Below are positions 15,889 to 26,639 of a DNA stretch of 64,000 nucleotides, piece by piece. This DNA is from Oscillospiraceae bacterium. Lineage in GTDB: Bacteria; Bacillota; Clostridia; Oscillospirales; Ruminococcaceae. The notes beneath the pieces are model-generated. The model ran no database searches. It saw only the letters and a list, made by a program, of their open reading frames with translations, and had not been told where the DNA came from. Position 1 is the stretch's first letter. Every line of letters starts with the position of its first letter. A program made the translations under genes and the position numbers. The stretch lies in assembly GCA_018110925.1 (NCBI GenBank), contig JAGAZJ010000020.1, forward strand, positions 1 through 64,000. Direction: 5' to 3'.

Positions 15889-18627
15889 TTACTTTACATC
15901 TCGTCCGTGGCAATTCTTATATTTTTTACCGCTTCCGCAGGGGCAGGGATCATTTCTGCCTATCTTGTTCGCACGTCTGGGTGCGGCAGTGAAAGAACCG
16001 TCGCCTGCTGTCTGCTCGGGCTCTGCCACACGCTCACGCTTGGGCTCTTCATCCTTGTTCACCTGAATGGTAAACAGCAGACGGACAGTATCTTCTCTGA
16101 TAGACTCTATCATGGCATCGAACATCTCGAAGCCCTCATAACGGTATTCAACAACAGGGTTCTTGTTGGCAAAACCGCGCAGGCCGATGCCCTTTCTCAG
16201 CTCGTCCATATCGTCGATGTGAGCCATCCACTTCATATCAACGACCTTGAGGAGTATAACTCTTTCAAGCTCACGGAGTATGTCGGAGCCGAGCTCTTTC
16301 TCACGCTTCTCATAGAAGTTGAGGGCACGCTCTTCAAGCTCTGCCTGTATCTTTTCCTTGGATACGTTCGCAAGCTCATCCGCTGTATAACGGAAGTCAT
16401 CCTCGGTGGTGATAAGACCGGCAAAATGCTCACGCAGACCTGTGAGGTTCCAGTCGTCGGGGAGCGCACCGTCTATGATATACATATTCAGACCGTCTGC
16501 GATCCAGTCCTTTATCATCTTCACGATATAGTCGTGGATATCCTCGCCGTCGAGAACCTTTGCTCTCTGCTCGTAGATGATGGCTCTCTGGGTGCTCATA
16601 ACGTCGTCGTAGTTGAGGACGTTCTTTCTGATGCCGAAGTTTCTGCCCTCGACCTTCTTCTGTGAGGACTCTATGACCTTTGAGAGCATCTTGGACTCTA
16701 TGGGCATATCCTCCTCGACATTCATCGAGTTCATGAGCATCTGCATACGGTCGCCGCCGAACAGACGCATGAGGTCATCCTCCAGAGAGAGGAAGAAGCG
16801 GCTCTCGCCCTCGTCGCCCTGACGGCCCGCACGGCCTCGGAGCTGGTTGTCTATACGTCTGGACTCATGTCTCTCGGTACCGAGTATGAACAGACCGCCG
16901 GCAGCCTTTACCTTTTCTGCCTGTCCCTGTATCTCTTCATTGCGCTTTTTAAGAAGGTCTCTGTAATGCTCTCTTGCCGCAAGTATCTCTTCATTGTCGG
17001 TATCAACATAGCTGATAGCCTCGTTGATGACCTCCTCGTCGATGCCTTCCTTTTTCATATCCGCAACTGCGAGCACCTCTGCGTTACCGCCGAGGAGAAT
17101 ATCGGTACCACGGCCTGCCATGTTGGTGGCGATGGTAACTGCGCCGAAACGACCTGCCTGTGCGACGATCTCGGCTTCCTTAGCGTGCTGCTTGGCATTG
17201 AGGACATTGTGCTTTATACCCTCACGGGAGAGCATTTTGGAGAGTATCTCAGACTTTTCGATGGATATAGTACCCACAAGTACGGGCTGACCCTTTGCGT
17301 GGCATTCCTTTATCTGCTCGATAGCCGCCTTGAACTTGCCGTTCTCGGTCTTGTAGACCACATCGGGGTGGTCGATACGGATAACGGGTTTGTTTGTGGG
17401 TATCTCGATAACGTCGAGCTTGTAGATCTCTCTGAACTCATCTTCCTCGGTCATGGCAGTACCTGTCATACCGGACAGCTTGTGATAAAGACGGAAGAAG
17501 TTCTGGAACGTGATGGATGCGAGCGTCTTGGACTCGTGCGCTACCTTTACGCCTTCCTTTGCCTCTATCGCCTGATGAAGTCCGTCGTTGTAGCGTCTGC
17601 CCTGCATGAGACGACCCGTGAATTCATCGACTATGACGATCTCGCCCTCGTTTATAACATAGTCGATATCCTTTTTCATAACGCCGTTTGCTTTGAGCGC
17701 CTGATTTATGTGATGCAGAAGGGTGGTGTTCTCGGCATCATAGAGATTTACAAGGTTGAATGCCTTCTCAGCCTTCTTAACGCCTCGTCTGGTGATAGTT
17801 GCGGTCTTTGCCTTTTCGTCTATGATGTAGTCGCAGTCCTCTGCGATCTCTTCCTGATCGGTCTTGGTATCCATCTCGGCTACTACAAAGGGCTTCAAAG
17901 TCTTCGCAAAGCGGTCCGCAAGAGTATAGAGCTCTGTGGACTTGTCGCCCCTGCCGGATATGATAAGAGGAGTTCTCGCTTCATCTATGAGTATGGAGTC
18001 CACCTCATCGACAATGGCGAAGTTGAATTCTCTCTGCACCTTTTCGCTCTTGTATATGACCATGTTGTCACGGAGATAGTCAAATCCGAATTCATTGTTT
18101 GTGCCGTAGGTTATGTCGCAGTTGTATGCTTCACGGCGCTGATCGTTGTTGAGGTCGTGGAGAATACAGCCGATAGTGAGTCCGAGATAACGGAATACCT
18201 TACCCATTTCCTCAGACTGTGTCTTTGCAAGATAGTCATTGACTGTTACGACATGGACGCCGTGACCGTCAAGTGCGTTTACATAGGATGCACAGCAGGC
18301 AACGAGAGTTTTTCCTTCACCTGTTCTCATCTCTGCGATACGTCCCTGATGAAGCACCGTTGCACCGATTATCTGCACGGGATAGGGCTTTTTGCCCAGA
18401 ACTCTCCATGCCGCTTCTCTTACCGTGGCAAGTGCCTCGGGGAGTATATCATCAAGGGTTTCTCCCTCTTCAAGTCTTCTCTTGAACTCAGGGGTCTTGG
18501 CTTTCAGCTCCCTTTCGGAAAGAGCCTGGTATTCCTCGTCAAGAGAAAGAACCTTTTTGAGTATAGGGTCTATCTTTTTCAGCTCTCTTTTGCTGTAATT
18601 ACCGAATAATCCGTCGAAAAGTCCCAT
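15889..18627 (-). CDS. secA: Preprotein translocase ATPase SecA
   Basis: 912 residues, full length. SecA drives unfolded preproteins through SecYEG. The order is NBD1 with Walker A MRTGEGKT and [13 protein letters not shown], the preprotein cross-linking domain, NBD2 with GRGTDI and GRAGRQGD, helical wing and scaffold, and a zinc-binding tail [13 protein letters not shown] that contacts SecB or lipids. It is monocistronic with a perfect promoter and an AAAGGTGG site. A duplicated copy of its last codons lies just downstream. Confidence 0.98.
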   Translation of the reverse strand: MGLFDGLFGNYSKRELKKIDPILKKVLSLDEEYQALSERELKAKTPEFKRRLEEGETLDDILPEALATVREAAWRVLGKKPYPVQIIGATVLHQGRIAEMRTGEGKTLVACCASYVNALDGHGVHVVTVNDYLAKTQSEEMGKVFRYLGLTIGCILHDLNNDQRREAYNCDITYGTNNEFGFDYLRDNMVIYKSEKVQREFNFAIVDEVDSILIDEARTPLIISGRGDKSTELYTLADRFAKTLKPFVVAEMDTKTDQEEIAEDCDYIIDEKAKTATITRRGVKKAEKAFNLVNLYDAENTTLLHHINQALKANGVMKKDIDYVINEGEIVIVDEFTGRLMQGRRYNDGLHQAIEAKEGVKVAHESKTLASITFQNFFRLYHKLSGMTGTAMTEEDEFREIYKLDVIEIPTNKPVIRIDHPDVVYKTENGKFKAAIEQIKECHAKGQPVLVGTISIEKSEILSKMLSREGIKHNVLNAKQHAKEAEIVAQAGRFGAVTIATNMAGRGTDILLGGNAEVLAVADMKKEGIDEEVINEAISYVDTDNEEILAAREHYRDLLKKRNEEIQGQAEKVKAAGGLFILGTERHESRRIDNQLRGRAGRQGDEGESRFFLSLEDDLMRLFGGDRMQMLMNSMNVEEDMPIESKMLSKVIESSQKKVEGRNFGIRKNVLNYDDVMSTQRAIIYEQRAKVLDGEDIHDYIVKMIKDWIADGLNMYIIDGALPDDWNLTGLREHFAGLITTEDDFRYTADELANVSKEKIQAELEERALNFYEKREKELGSDILRELERVILLKVVDMKWMAHIDDMDELRKGIGLRGFANKNPVVEYRYEGFEMFDAMIESIREDTVRLLFTIQVNKDEEPKRERVAEPEQTAGDGSFTAAPRRANKIGRNDPCPCGSGKKYKNCHGRDVK

Positions 18628-18673
18628 TCTTTATATTCCACCTTTTGTGTTTTATTCAACATAAAGCTATTTT

Positions 18674-18702
18674 ATTATACTGTAAAATCGCAGTGTTGTC
18701 AA
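18674..18702 (-). promoter_or_regulatory. Consensus promoter of secA
   Basis: On the minus strand TTGACA (18697-18702), 17 bases, TATAAT (18674-18679). Both hexamers are perfect. Confidence 0.9.
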
Positions 18703-18710
18703 GTTTTTTA

Positions 18711-19379
18711 TCACTCTATCCGCCAGTCTATCTCCGTCATGCCGTGATCTTTCAGAAATGCATTGCATTTTGAGAAATGCCTGCACCCGAAAAATCCGTT
18801 ATACGCCGACAGAGGAGAGGGATGTGCGGCTTCGAGTATAAGATGCGCCCTGTTTGTGATCAGAGCCTTCTTTGCCCTTGCATTTGCGCCCCAGAGCAGG
18901 AACACCAGCGGCTTTTCACGGGCGTTCAGCTTCTCTATCACATGGTCGGTGAAGGTCTCCCACCCGTGACCTTTATGGGAATTGGCGCTTCCTCTGCGCA
19001 CGGTGAGAACGCTGTTCAACATAAGCACGCCCTCATCAGCCCATTTGTACAGCTCGCCGTGAGGTGCGGGCGGTATACCGAGATCGCTTTGCAGCTCCTT
19101 ATATATATTCTGGAGCGACGGTGGTATCTGGCAGCCCTTCTGCACCGAAAAGCACAGCCCGTGAGCCTGACCCGGTTCATGATACGGATCCTGCCCGATA
19201 ATGACCGCTTTTGCGTCATTATACGCAGTGTGCTTCATGGCGTTGAATATATTGTGCATATCGGGATATATCTCTCTTGAAAAGTATTCCTTTTTCAGAA
19301 ATTCCCTCAGTTCAAGATAATAGGGCATATCAAATTCGCCCTGCATGATGCCGTCCCAGTCGTTGCCGAAATTCACCAT
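18711..19379 (-). CDS. ung: Uracil-DNA glycosylase, family 1
   Basis: 222 residues. It removes uracil from DNA to start base-excision repair. Motif A is IGQDPYHEPGQAHG with the catalytic Asp64, and the HPSPLSA minor-groove loop with its catalytic His lies near residue 186. LLWGANARAKK is the usual central motif. It begins a few bases after parB and is the last gene of the parA-parB-ung operon. Confidence 0.97.
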   Translation of the reverse strand: MVNFGNDWDGIMQGEFDMPYYLELREFLKKEYFSREIYPDMHNIFNAMKHTAYNDAKAVIIGQDPYHEPGQAHGLCFSVQKGCQIPPSLQNIYKELQSDLGIPPAPHGELYKWADEGVLMLNSVLTVRRGSANSHKGHGWETFTDHVIEKLNAREKPLVFLLWGANARAKKALITNRAHLILEAAHPSPLSAYNGFFGCRHFSKCNAFLKDHGMTEIDWRIE

Positions 19380-19382
19380 AGT

Positions 19383-20228
19383 CTACTCCGAAAGAGAGGC
19401 AAGCAGGTCGGTTATCCTTGCAAGGTCGTCATCACTATAAAACTCCAGTGTGATATTGCCCTTGCCGTTGCTTCCCTTTATCTTTACATTTCTGCCAAGG
19501 CGCTCTTTCAGGCTGAGAGCTGTTTCAACATAATACTTGTTTTTCTCGGGCACTCTGATGCTGTCCTTATCCGTCTCTGCGGAATTGACCTCGCCCACCA
19601 GCTTCTCGGTCTGTCTTACGTTGAGGTGCTTTGAAAGCACTATGTCAAGCACTTCCTCGCAGGCATCCTTATCCGTGAGTGAGAGGAGCGCCTTTGCATG
19701 GCCTATCGTTATCTCACCGGATGAGAGCTTTCCAAGGACACGATCCGGCATAGTGAGGATCCTGAGCATATTCGTGATGTATGACCTTGACTTGCCCACG
19801 GATCTCGACAGCTCGTCATGGGTCATTCCAAAGGCTTCGCTGAGCCGTTTGTAGCCCATAGCCTCCTCAACGGGATCCAGATCCTCTCTTTGGATATTCT
19901 CTATCATAGCAAGCTTGTTCATCTCCGCATCGTCCACATCACGGACGATAACGGGCACTTCAAGCAGTCCTGCTATCTTGCTTGCACGCCAGCGGCGCTC
20001 GCCGGCTATTATCTGATAGGTGAGCCCGTTTTTGAGCGGACGCACAACTATCGGCTGTATGATGCCGTTTTCTCTTATAGACTCCGCCAGCTCGTTTAGG
20101 GCGTCGTTATCCATATTGTTTCTCGGCTGATCCTTGTTCGGCTCTATCTGAGAGACCCTGAGCGACAATACATTCTCATTGGATGTATTGTCGGCAAAGA
20201 GGTCGTCATATCCCTTTCCCAGTGCCAT
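19383..20228 (-). CDS. parB: Chromosome-partitioning protein ParB/Spo0J
   Basis: 281 residues. ParB is a CTP-dependent clamp that loads at parS and organises the origin. The N-terminal domain carries the CTP-binding boxes, seen as IIAGERRWRA near residue 77 and ENIQREDLDPVEEA; the central helix-turn-helix (DELSRSVGKSRSYITNMLRIL) reads parS; the C-terminal dimer domain includes a basic stretch near 247-255. Its start overlaps the parA stop as TAATG. Two matching parS sites lie nearby. Confidence 0.97.
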   Translation of the reverse strand: MALGKGYDDLFADNTSNENVLSLRVSQIEPNKDQPRNNMDNDALNELAESIRENGIIQPIVVRPLKNGLTYQIIAGERRWRASKIAGLLEVPVIVRDVDDAEMNKLAMIENIQREDLDPVEEAMGYKRLSEAFGMTHDELSRSVGKSRSYITNMLRILTMPDRVLGKLSSGEITIGHAKALLSLTDKDACEEVLDIVLSKHLNVRQTEKLVGEVNSAETDKDSIRVPEKNKYYVETALSLKERLGRNVKIKGSNGKGNITLEFYSDDDLARITDLLASLSE

Positions 20229-21037
20229 TATCTGTTCCCCCTTCTGAGAAGTTTCCTGTCGGGTCTTACCTTTTTCTCCCCGTCGCGCCTGAGCAGTTCC
20301 TCGGCGAGTCTTTCATATGCATCCGCGCCCTTTGAAAGTCTGTCATAATAGATTATGGGCATACCAAAGCTGGGCGACTCGGATATCTTGACATTTCTCG
20401 GTATGCTTGTCTTGTATACTTGGTCTGGGAAGTGCTTTCTGACCTCGCTCACCACCTGATTGGTGAGATTGAGTCTTGTATCCGCCATTGTAAAGACGAT
20501 ACCGCCAATCTCCAGGGACGGATTGTAATGCTGCTTTATCCTGCGTATGGACTCAACGAGCTGAGAGAGCCCCTCCAGCGAATAGAACTCGCACTGGAGC
20601 GGTATCAGCACTTCATCTGCGGCGCACAGCGCATTTATGGTAAGGAGCGACAGCGACGGGGGGCAATCTATCAGTATATAGTCATAGTTATCCTTTATGG
20701 TAAGGAGACGGCTTTTGAGCTTTGATGCCCTGTCCTCCTCGGAGGTCAGCTCCACCTCTGCCCCTGCAAGGTTAAGTGTACTGCATATGACCGAAATATT
20801 GGCAAACTCTGTCTCTATGACAGCTTCCTCTATCCTGCATCTGCCCATGACCACATCATAGCTTGTAAGAGGCACGGTCTTTTTCTTTATGCCGAAACCG
20901 CTTGTGGAGTTGCCCTGTGGGTCAAGATCCACGCAAAGCACTTTTTTGTTCCTGATACCGAGCGATGCGGCAAGATTGACTACTGTGGTGGATTTGCCGA
21001 CTCCGCCCTTCTGATTTGCGACAGCTATGATCTTCAT
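20228..21037 (-). CDS. parA: Chromosome-partitioning ATPase ParA/Soj
   Basis: 269 residues of the deviant Walker ATPase family. KGGVGKSTT at residue 10 carries the signature Lys, DLDPQGNSTSGFG is A', and ILIDCPPSLSLL is the Walker B region. ParA works with ParB to move origins. The leader contains a perfect parS site about 31 bases upstream of the start, so ParB could autoregulate the operon. Confidence 0.97.
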   Translation of the reverse strand: MKIIAVANQKGGVGKSTTVVNLAASLGIRNKKVLCVDLDPQGNSTSGFGIKKKTVPLTSYDVVMGRCRIEEAVIETEFANISVICSTLNLAGAEVELTSEEDRASKLKSRLLTIKDNYDYILIDCPPSLSLLTINALCAADEVLIPLQCEFYSLEGLSQLVESIRRIKQHYNPSLEIGGIVFTMADTRLNLTNQVVSEVRKHFPDQVYKTSIPRNVKISESPSFGMPIIYYDRLSKGADAYERLAEELLRRDGEKKVRPDRKLLRRGNR

Positions 21038-21067
21038 TTGACTCTCCTTTTTGTTCTTTTGGCGGAA

Positions 21068-21083
21068 TGTTCCACGTGGAACA
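21068..21083. promoter_or_regulatory. parS site 1
   Basis: TGTTCCACGTGGAACA is a perfect 16-base palindrome that matches the parS consensus apart from the symmetric CC/GG pair. It lies in the parA leader. Confidence 0.92.
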
Positions 21084-21093
21084 TCTCCGACAC

Positions 21094-21120
21094 AAAAAAA
21101 GAGCGCAGAGTGTGCGCTCT
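21094..21120 (-). terminator. Terminator of the mnmE-mnmG-rsmG transcript
   Basis: An AGAGCGCA/TGCGCTCT stem followed on the minus strand by seven Ts, between rsmG and parA. Confidence 0.88.
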
Positions 21121-21207
21121 AAAGAACAGATGTTACACTTCTATATGTATTATAACAGCATTTTCTGATTTATGCAATAGTAAAACAGAAGAAATCTGAA
21201 ATTTTCA

Positions 21208-21885
21208 TCAAATTTTCCTTCTGGGGTATTTTTTCGGTGTTTCGCACACCTTTTCAACTGTGATGATGCGTCTTTCATCGCCGCAGGGGAGAGTATAGTT
21301 CTCATCGGTTATGACCTTTCCTCCGAATATCTCTGCCTGTGACGGGTCAATATCCTCATTCGGCCCTTTCATGGATATAAACCTGCCGCCGACCCTGACA
21401 AGGGGAAGACAATACTCGCACAGCACAGGAAAAGCCGCCACCGCTCTTGCACAGGCGATGTCAAAGGTCTCACGCATATCCCCTCTGCCCGCATCCTCTG
21501 CCCTTGAATGGATGCAGGTCATGGGACAGGTGCTTTCGGACACGCTTTTCAGAAAATCTATCCGCTTTCTCAGGCTGTCAAGGAGCGTCACATCAAGGGA
21601 TGTGTCGTGCAGTTTCATCACTACTCCCGGAAAGCCTGCCCCCGTGCCCACATCTATGACCTTTTCGCCGCCCTTAACCTGAGAATGGACAAATATGAGA
21701 AGGCTGTCAAGAATATGCTTTTCCGACACTTCAACGGGTTCTGTTATTCGTGTAAGGTTCATGACCTTGTTTTTTTCAAGGAGCATACCGATATATCTGT
21801 CATACATCTCATACTCCGTGTCGCCTATGGTAAGACCGTAGGGCGCACAGAGCGCCGAAAGCTCCGCCTTTGTAATTATATTCAT
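21208..21885 (-). CDS. rsmG: 16S rRNA (guanine-527 N7) methyltransferase
   Basis: 225 residues. RsmG methylates G527 of 16S rRNA. The Rossmann SAM site is [17 protein letters not shown] near residue 75, with MNLTRITE before it and [10 protein letters not shown] after. Its start overlaps the mnmG stop as ATGA. The order mnmG-rsmG is typical of Firmicutes origins. Confidence 0.96.
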   Translation of the reverse strand: MNIITKAELSALCAPYGLTIGDTEYEMYDRYIGMLLEKNKVMNLTRITEPVEVSEKHILDSLLIFVHSQVKGGEKVIDVGTGAGFPGVVMKLHDTSLDVTLLDSLRKRIDFLKSVSESTCPMTCIHSRAEDAGRGDMRETFDIACARAVAAFPVLCEYCLPLVRVGGRFISMKGPNEDIDPSQAEIFGGKVITDENYTLPCGDERRIITVEKVCETPKKYPRRKI

Positions 21886-23771
21886 TGTTCACCGCCGTTT
21901 TCTTTCAGTGATGCCAACCATATGACAAGCACCGTTACATCGGCAGGGGACACACCCGATATCCTGCTTGCCTCACCGATATTCCGGGGGCGTATCTTGT
22001 TCAGCTTTTCCGCCGCTTCCAGAGAAAGCCCCCTGAGCGCCTTATAGTCGGTATCCGGGGGAAGCTTTTTCTCCTCCAGTTTTCTGAGTTTCTCAATGTC
22101 TTCAAGCTGACGCCTGATATAACCCTCATACTCTATTTGCAGTGCCGCCTGCTCTTTTACCTCATAGCAAAGCTCCGGGGCGGTCTCATCAAATACTATC
22201 ACATCGTCATATGTGAGCTGTGGTCTTTTGATAAGCTCACATATCCTCACGGAATTTTCTATGGGGGTCGTTCCCTTTCGGGTGAGCATTTCATTCAACT
22301 CCGCCGTCGGCTTGACAGATGTTTTTTTGAGCCTTGTGACCTCATTTCTTATACATTCCCATTTGTCAAGAAATGCCCTGTATCTCTCCTCGGAGATCAG
22401 CCCCACCCTGTATCCGATGGGCGTGAGCCTTTCGTCGGCATTGTCCTGACGAAGTATAAGACGGTATTCGCTCCTGCTGGTCATCATACGGTAGGGGTCG
22501 GTAACGCCCTTTATCACAAGGTCATCTATAAGTGTGCCGATATATGAGGATGAGCGGGACAGCGTTATCTGCTCTCTGCCCAGCACTGAGAGCGCTGCAT
22601 TTATCCCTGCAATGAGCCCCTGCGCCGCCGCTTCCTCATAGCCCGATGTACCGTTGAACTGCCCTGCGCCGTAAAGCCCTTTCACATTTTTAAATTCAAG
22701 GGTGTGGTACATTTCCGTCGGGTCACAGCAATCGTACTCTATCGCATAGGCATTGCGCATGATCTCAACGTGTTCAAGCCCCTTTATGGTGTGCAGGAAA
22801 GCAATCTGCACATCCTCGGGCAACGAAGACGACATACCCTGAAGATAATATTCATCCGTTCCAAGACCCATCGGCTCGATAAAAAGCTGATGCCTCGGTC
22901 TTTCAGAGAAACGCATTATCTTATCTTCTATGGATGGGCAGTATCTGGGTCCGACCGCATGGATACGCCCCGAATACAGGGGAGACCTGCCGATATTGTC
23001 ACGGATGACCTTGTGAGTTTCTTCATTGGTGTAGGCGATATAGCAGGACACACGGTTTTTCATGGAATATCTGTCTGTCTCAAATGAGAATGGCTGTATA
23101 TCATCATCGCCGTCCTGCCGTTCCAACCTGTCAAAGTCTATGCTTCTTTTATGCACCCTTGAGGGAGTACCTGTCTTGAAGCGCCTTATGGTAAGTCCCG
23201 CTTCCTCAAGGCTCTTTGTCAGATGTTTCGCAGGAAGGGTCGCATCGGGGCCGCTTTCATAGGAAACATCACCGATGTGTATAACACCGCCGAGATAAGT
23301 GCCCGTCGCTATAATGACCTTTTTCACATTATAGTATGCGCCCAGTGCAGTGGTGATACCCTTTATCTCACCGCTCTCAACGGTTATACCTGACACCTCC
23401 GCCTGTTTCACAAACAGGTTCTCCTGCTCCTCACAGACCTTTTTCATATAGTTGTGATACGCAACTCTGTCAGCCTGCACTCTGAGGGAATGGACGGCAG
23501 GGCCCTTGCCTCTGTTGAGCATACGGCTCTGTATAAAGCATTTGTCGGCGGACTTTCCCATCTGACCGCCGAGAGCGTCTATCTCTCTCACAAGATGCCC
23601 CTTCGCCGTGCCGCCGATTGACGGGTTGCAGGGCATATTTGCAATGGAGTCCAGCGAAATGGTGAACAGCGCCGTCCTGACACCAAGCCTTGCACTTGCA
23701 AGGGCGGCTTCAACTCCTGCATGGCCGGCGCCGACAACAGCCACATCAAATTCATCTACATAATAACTCAT
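21882..23771 (-). CDS. mnmG: tRNA uridine 5-carboxymethylaminomethyl modification enzyme MnmG
   Basis: 629 residues, full length. With MnmE it modifies U34 of tRNAs reading two-codon boxes. The N-terminal FAD site [19 protein letters not shown] is clear, followed by [24 protein letters not shown] and [11 protein letters not shown]. The C-terminal helical domain ends in [22 protein letters not shown]. It sits 66 bases after mnmE with a parS site in the gap. Confidence 0.98.
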   Translation of the reverse strand: MSYYVDEFDVAVVGAGHAGVEAALASARLGVRTALFTISLDSIANMPCNPSIGGTAKGHLVREIDALGGQMGKSADKCFIQSRMLNRGKGPAVHSLRVQADRVAYHNYMKKVCEEQENLFVKQAEVSGITVESGEIKGITTALGAYYNVKKVIIATGTYLGGVIHIGDVSYESGPDATLPAKHLTKSLEEAGLTIRRFKTGTPSRVHKRSIDFDRLERQDGDDDIQPFSFETDRYSMKNRVSCYIAYTNEETHKVIRDNIGRSPLYSGRIHAVGPRYCPSIEDKIMRFSERPRHQLFIEPMGLGTDEYYLQGMSSSLPEDVQIAFLHTIKGLEHVEIMRNAYAIEYDCCDPTEMYHTLEFKNVKGLYGAGQFNGTSGYEEAAAQGLIAGINAALSVLGREQITLSRSSSYIGTLIDDLVIKGVTDPYRMMTSRSEYRLILRQDNADERLTPIGYRVGLISEERYRAFLDKWECIRNEVTRLKKTSVKPTAELNEMLTRKGTTPIENSVRICELIKRPQLTYDDVIVFDETAPELCYEVKEQAALQIEYEGYIRRQLEDIEKLRKLEEKKLPPDTDYKALRGLSLEAAEKLNKIRPRNIGEASRISGVSPADVTVLVIWLASLKENGGEQ

Positions 23772-23807
23772 ATTCTATCCTTGAATGTTCCCTGCGATAC
23801 CACTGAA

Positions 23808-23823
23808 TGTTCCACGTGGAACA
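23808..23823. promoter_or_regulatory. parS site 2
   Basis: A second TGTTCCACGTGGAACA, identical to the one at 21068, between mnmE and mnmG. Confidence 0.92.
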
Positions 23824-23837
23824 TTCTAAACGGATCA

Positions 23838-25181
23838 TTATTTTCCCACACAAAAATGCGAAAAGACCTCGCTGACAACTTTATCCGAAACCCTTTCACC
23901 GTCAAGCTCCAGCAAGGCATCAAGTGCTTCGTCAAGCACTATATTCACCGCATCGAGAGTGACACTGCCAACAGCCGTTTCAGCTTCACCCACAAGAGAA
24001 AGCGCCTTGTCAAGACACTGCTTCTGTCGTTCGTTCACAAGCACCTCATCCGCAGTATCTTCGCCGATGAACATATCGCAAAGAAGCGATTCGAGAGAGG
24101 AGATGTCGTGATTTGCCGCTGATATGTTTACAATGCCGTCAAAGCCCGTGAGCTGACCTGTATCAAGAACATTTTCCTCATCGCTCTTGTTCACACAGGC
24201 TATCTTTTTTCCCTGAGCATCGGCGCAGAGTTCTATTATGCGCCTGTCCTCATCATCAAGCTCGGAGGAATTGTCAAAGACGGCGATTATAAGATCGGCA
24301 TTGCCCATCTTCTTTACCGCCCTGTCGATGCCGGCCTGCTCCACTATATCCTCGGAAGAACGTATGCCCGCCGTGTCGGACAGTCTCAGGACTATGTCGC
24401 CCACACGCACACTTTCCTCGATGATATCCCTTGTTGTGCCTGCCTGTGATGTTACGATGCTTCTCTCACAGCCGCTCATGGCATTCATAAGGGTGCTCTT
24501 GCCCACATTGGGCTTGCCTGCGATGACGGTGTCTATACCGTTCTTGATTATCCGCGAGTTCTCATAGCTGTCAGACAGCTTTTTAAGCCCTCTGCGGATA
24601 TCCTCCAGCTCTGACCGTATCTCATCATCGGACAGACCCTCTATATCCTCCTCGGGATAATCTATCCATGCGCTGATATTCCCCAGCAGCTTTACAAGCC
24701 TTTCGGAATATCCCGATATGAGCCTGTGCATGGAGCCGTTCTTAACGTTCCCGGCTCTTCTCAGATGCGCCCTGCCCTGTGCGGATATGACATCCATCAC
24801 AGCCTCCGCCTCGGTCAGACCTATCTTTCCGTTTAAAAAAGCCCTCTCTGTGAATTCTCCTGCCCTTGCAGGGACAGCACCGTTTGAAAACACAAGAGAG
24901 AGTATCCTTTCACTGACATATATCCCCCCGTGGCAGGATATCTCAACAACATCCTCACCCGTATAAGAGTGAGGCGCCCTGAACACTGTCAGTATAACAT
25001 CATCAATTTTATCGCCGTCCACGGCGATATACCCGTATGCACAGGTATAACCGTCCATTGCGGACGGCTTTCTGCCTGTAAATATCTTATCAGCCACTGC
25101 GAGTGCGCCTTCGCCCGATATCCTTATGACGGATATGCCGCCCTGCGCTCTGGGAGTGGAGATCGCTGCGATAGTTCCCAT
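23838..25181 (-). CDS. mnmE: tRNA modification GTPase MnmE
   Basis: 447 residues from ATG 25181, preferred over a TTG 15 bases upstream because family members begin with M.TIAAI.TPR. The N-terminal tetrahydrofolate domain is followed by helical segments and an inserted G domain with GKPNVGKST (P-loop), TTRDI (G2), DTAG (G3) and NKSD (G4). The C-terminus is CVGK, the family C[IL]GK motif whose Cys is functional. The start lies one base after the stop of the upstream lipoprotein gene. Confidence 0.96.
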   Translation of the reverse strand: MGTIAAISTPRAQGGISVIRISGEGALAVADKIFTGRKPSAMDGYTCAYGYIAVDGDKIDDVILTVFRAPHSYTGEDVVEISCHGGIYVSERILSLVFSNGAVPARAGEFTERAFLNGKIGLTEAEAVMDVISAQGRAHLRRAGNVKNGSMHRLISGYSERLVKLLGNISAWIDYPEEDIEGLSDDEIRSELEDIRRGLKKLSDSYENSRIIKNGIDTVIAGKPNVGKSTLMNAMSGCERSIVTSQAGTTRDIIEESVRVGDIVLRLSDTAGIRSSEDIVEQAGIDRAVKKMGNADLIIAVFDNSSELDDEDRRIIELCADAQGKKIACVNKSDEENVLDTGQLTGFDGIVNISAANHDISSLESLLCDMFIGEDTADEVLVNERQKQCLDKALSLVGEAETAVGSVTLDAVNIVLDEALDALLELDGERVSDKVVSEVFSHFCVGK

Positions 25182-25182
25182 A

Positions 25183-25845
25183 TCAATTACCTGCAATGCC
25201 GGTTTCGGACAATGCCGTTTCTGACTCTTCGCTCGTTTCAGACACCGGCACTATCTCATAGATGCCGTCGTCAGCGATAAGCTCATCTTCGGTTTCCGAA
25301 ACAGCATTTGTCTCCGCCGCCTCTGTTTCGGTGACGGAATCTGTGGTGACCTCTGTGATCTCGGTTTCCGACGGGCACTCACAAAGACAAGCGCAGTCGG
25401 GCGTCAGCTTCACTATCATACTGCCCTTGCCGTCGGTGTATACAGACGAACCGACAGGGGCAAAATTTGAGGAATAGTTCCCGTCGGGGGATGCCTCACA
25501 CTTTGTTATTATGCCCGCAAAGGTGAGCTTCATCGAATCATCGGGGTCTACGGTCTTTACATATATATATGTCTTTCCGCCGTAATTGACCACCATATCC
25601 ACATCGCCGCTGTAACCGAGAGATATATCTATCGGCACATATTCTGTCTGCCTGGTCGTCTCAGTGAGGAATATGGGGTCATACTTCAATGATGTGACGG
25701 TCGTTTCTGCCGTGACCTCAGCCGCCGCATACACCGTCGTCACTTCTGTAACATCAGTCTGTTCGTTTACGTCCGGTTCGGGCCGCTTGTCTATACAGCC
25801 CGTAAACAACAGTAAACTTACTACAAATGGTATTACTTTCTTCAT
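25183..25845 (-). CDS. Thr/Glu-rich lipoprotein of unknown function
   Basis: 220 residues with a signal peptide and lipobox LFTGC. A Thr/Val/Glu-rich linker (about 30-70) leads to a small beta-rich domain (about 75-160) that ends in a CACLCEC cysteine cluster, then another acidic Thr/Glu tail. It matches the low-complexity style of the SGNH lipoprotein at 9104. It runs straight into mnmE, so both are probably co-transcribed, though the functions look unrelated. Confidence 0.75.
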   Translation of the reverse strand: MKKVIPFVVSLLLFTGCIDKRPEPDVNEQTDVTEVTTVYAAAEVTAETTVTSLKYDPIFLTETTRQTEYVPIDISLGYSGDVDMVVNYGGKTYIYVKTVDPDDSMKLTFAGIITKCEASPDGNYSSNFAPVGSSVYTDGKGSMIVKLTPDCACLCECPSETEITEVTTDSVTETEAAETNAVSETEDELIADDGIYEIVPVSETSEESETALSETGIAGN

Positions 25846-25861
25846 TTCTTCACCATATCAA

Positions 25862-25907
25862 AATGAGGACAGAGGATCTCATAAAATAAGCCCCTCTATC
25901 CTCATTC
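25862..25907 (-). terminator. Terminator of the rpmG-rplA operon
   Basis: A 14-pair stem with one mismatch (25862-25875 with 25893-25906), followed on the minus strand by a T-rich tail. Confidence 0.75.
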
Positions 25908-25926
25908 AAAACAATATTACGTCTTA

Positions 25927-26622
25927 TCAGACACCGTACTTAGCGGTAGCTACAGGAACGCCGACACCCATTGTGGAAGCTACTGTGCAGGACTTGAGAT
26001 AAGTACCCTTTGCAGCAGCGGGCTTAGCCTTAACGATAGCTTCGAGAAGTGTCTCAAAGTTCTCAGCCAGCTTGTCCTGACCAAAGGAGACCTTGCCGAT
26101 GGGGCAGTGGATGATATTGGTCTTGTCGAGACGATACTCGATCTTACCGGCCTTAGCCTCTGTTACAGCCTTTGCAACATCGGGAGCAACTGTACCTGCC
26201 TTGGGGTTAGGCATGAGTCCGCGGGGACCGAGGACTTTACCGAGACGGCCAACGATGCCCATCATGTCGGGAGATGCTATAACAACATCAAAGTCCATCC
26301 AGTTTTCCTTGGTGATCCTGTCAACGAGGTCCATACCGCCAACATAGTCAGCGCCTGCTTCCTTAGCAGCGTCGTACTTGTCCTCCTTGCAGAATACGAG
26401 AACCCTTACGTTCTTACCTGTGCCGTTGGGGAGAACAACTGCGCCTCTAACCTGCTGGTCTGCGTGACGGGAGTCAACGCCGAGACGAACGTGTACTTCA
26501 ACGGTCTCATCAAACTTAGCTGTGGCAGCCTTGCAAACGAGTGCAAGAGCGTCGCCTGTTTCATAGAACTTGCCTGCCTCTACGAGCTTGGCACTGTCCT
26601 GATACTTCTTGCCGTGTTTCAT
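25927..26622 (-). CDS. rplA: 50S ribosomal protein L1
   Basis: 231 residues, standard length. L1 forms the stalk that moves E-site tRNA and in many bacteria represses its own operon. The core motifs [11 protein letters not shown] and [14 protein letters not shown] are clear. It is the last gene of rpmG-secE-nusG-rplK-rplA; the usual rplJ-rplL-rpoBC continuation is absent here. Confidence 0.98.
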   Translation of the reverse strand: MKHGKKYQDSAKLVEAGKFYETGDALALVCKAATAKFDETVEVHVRLGVDSRHADQQVRGAVVLPNGTGKNVRVLVFCKEDKYDAAKEAGADYVGGMDLVDRITKENWMDFDVVIASPDMMGIVGRLGKVLGPRGLMPNPKAGTVAPDVAKAVTEAKAGKIEYRLDKTNIIHCPIGKVSFGQDKLAENFETLLEAIVKAKPAAAKGTYLKSCTVASTMGVGVPVATAKYGV

Positions 26623-26639
26623 TGTATATTCCTCCTTCC

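Noticed and set aside
15784-16665. A 293-codon plus-strand frame near the 3' end of secA
   Set aside because: Its first part translates the secA tail copies backwards and the rest is antisense to secA.
16867-18609. A 580-codon open frame on the plus strand opposite secA
   Set aside because: It lies entirely inside the clear secA gene in antisense, has no ribosome site and no domain. It arises from secA codon use.
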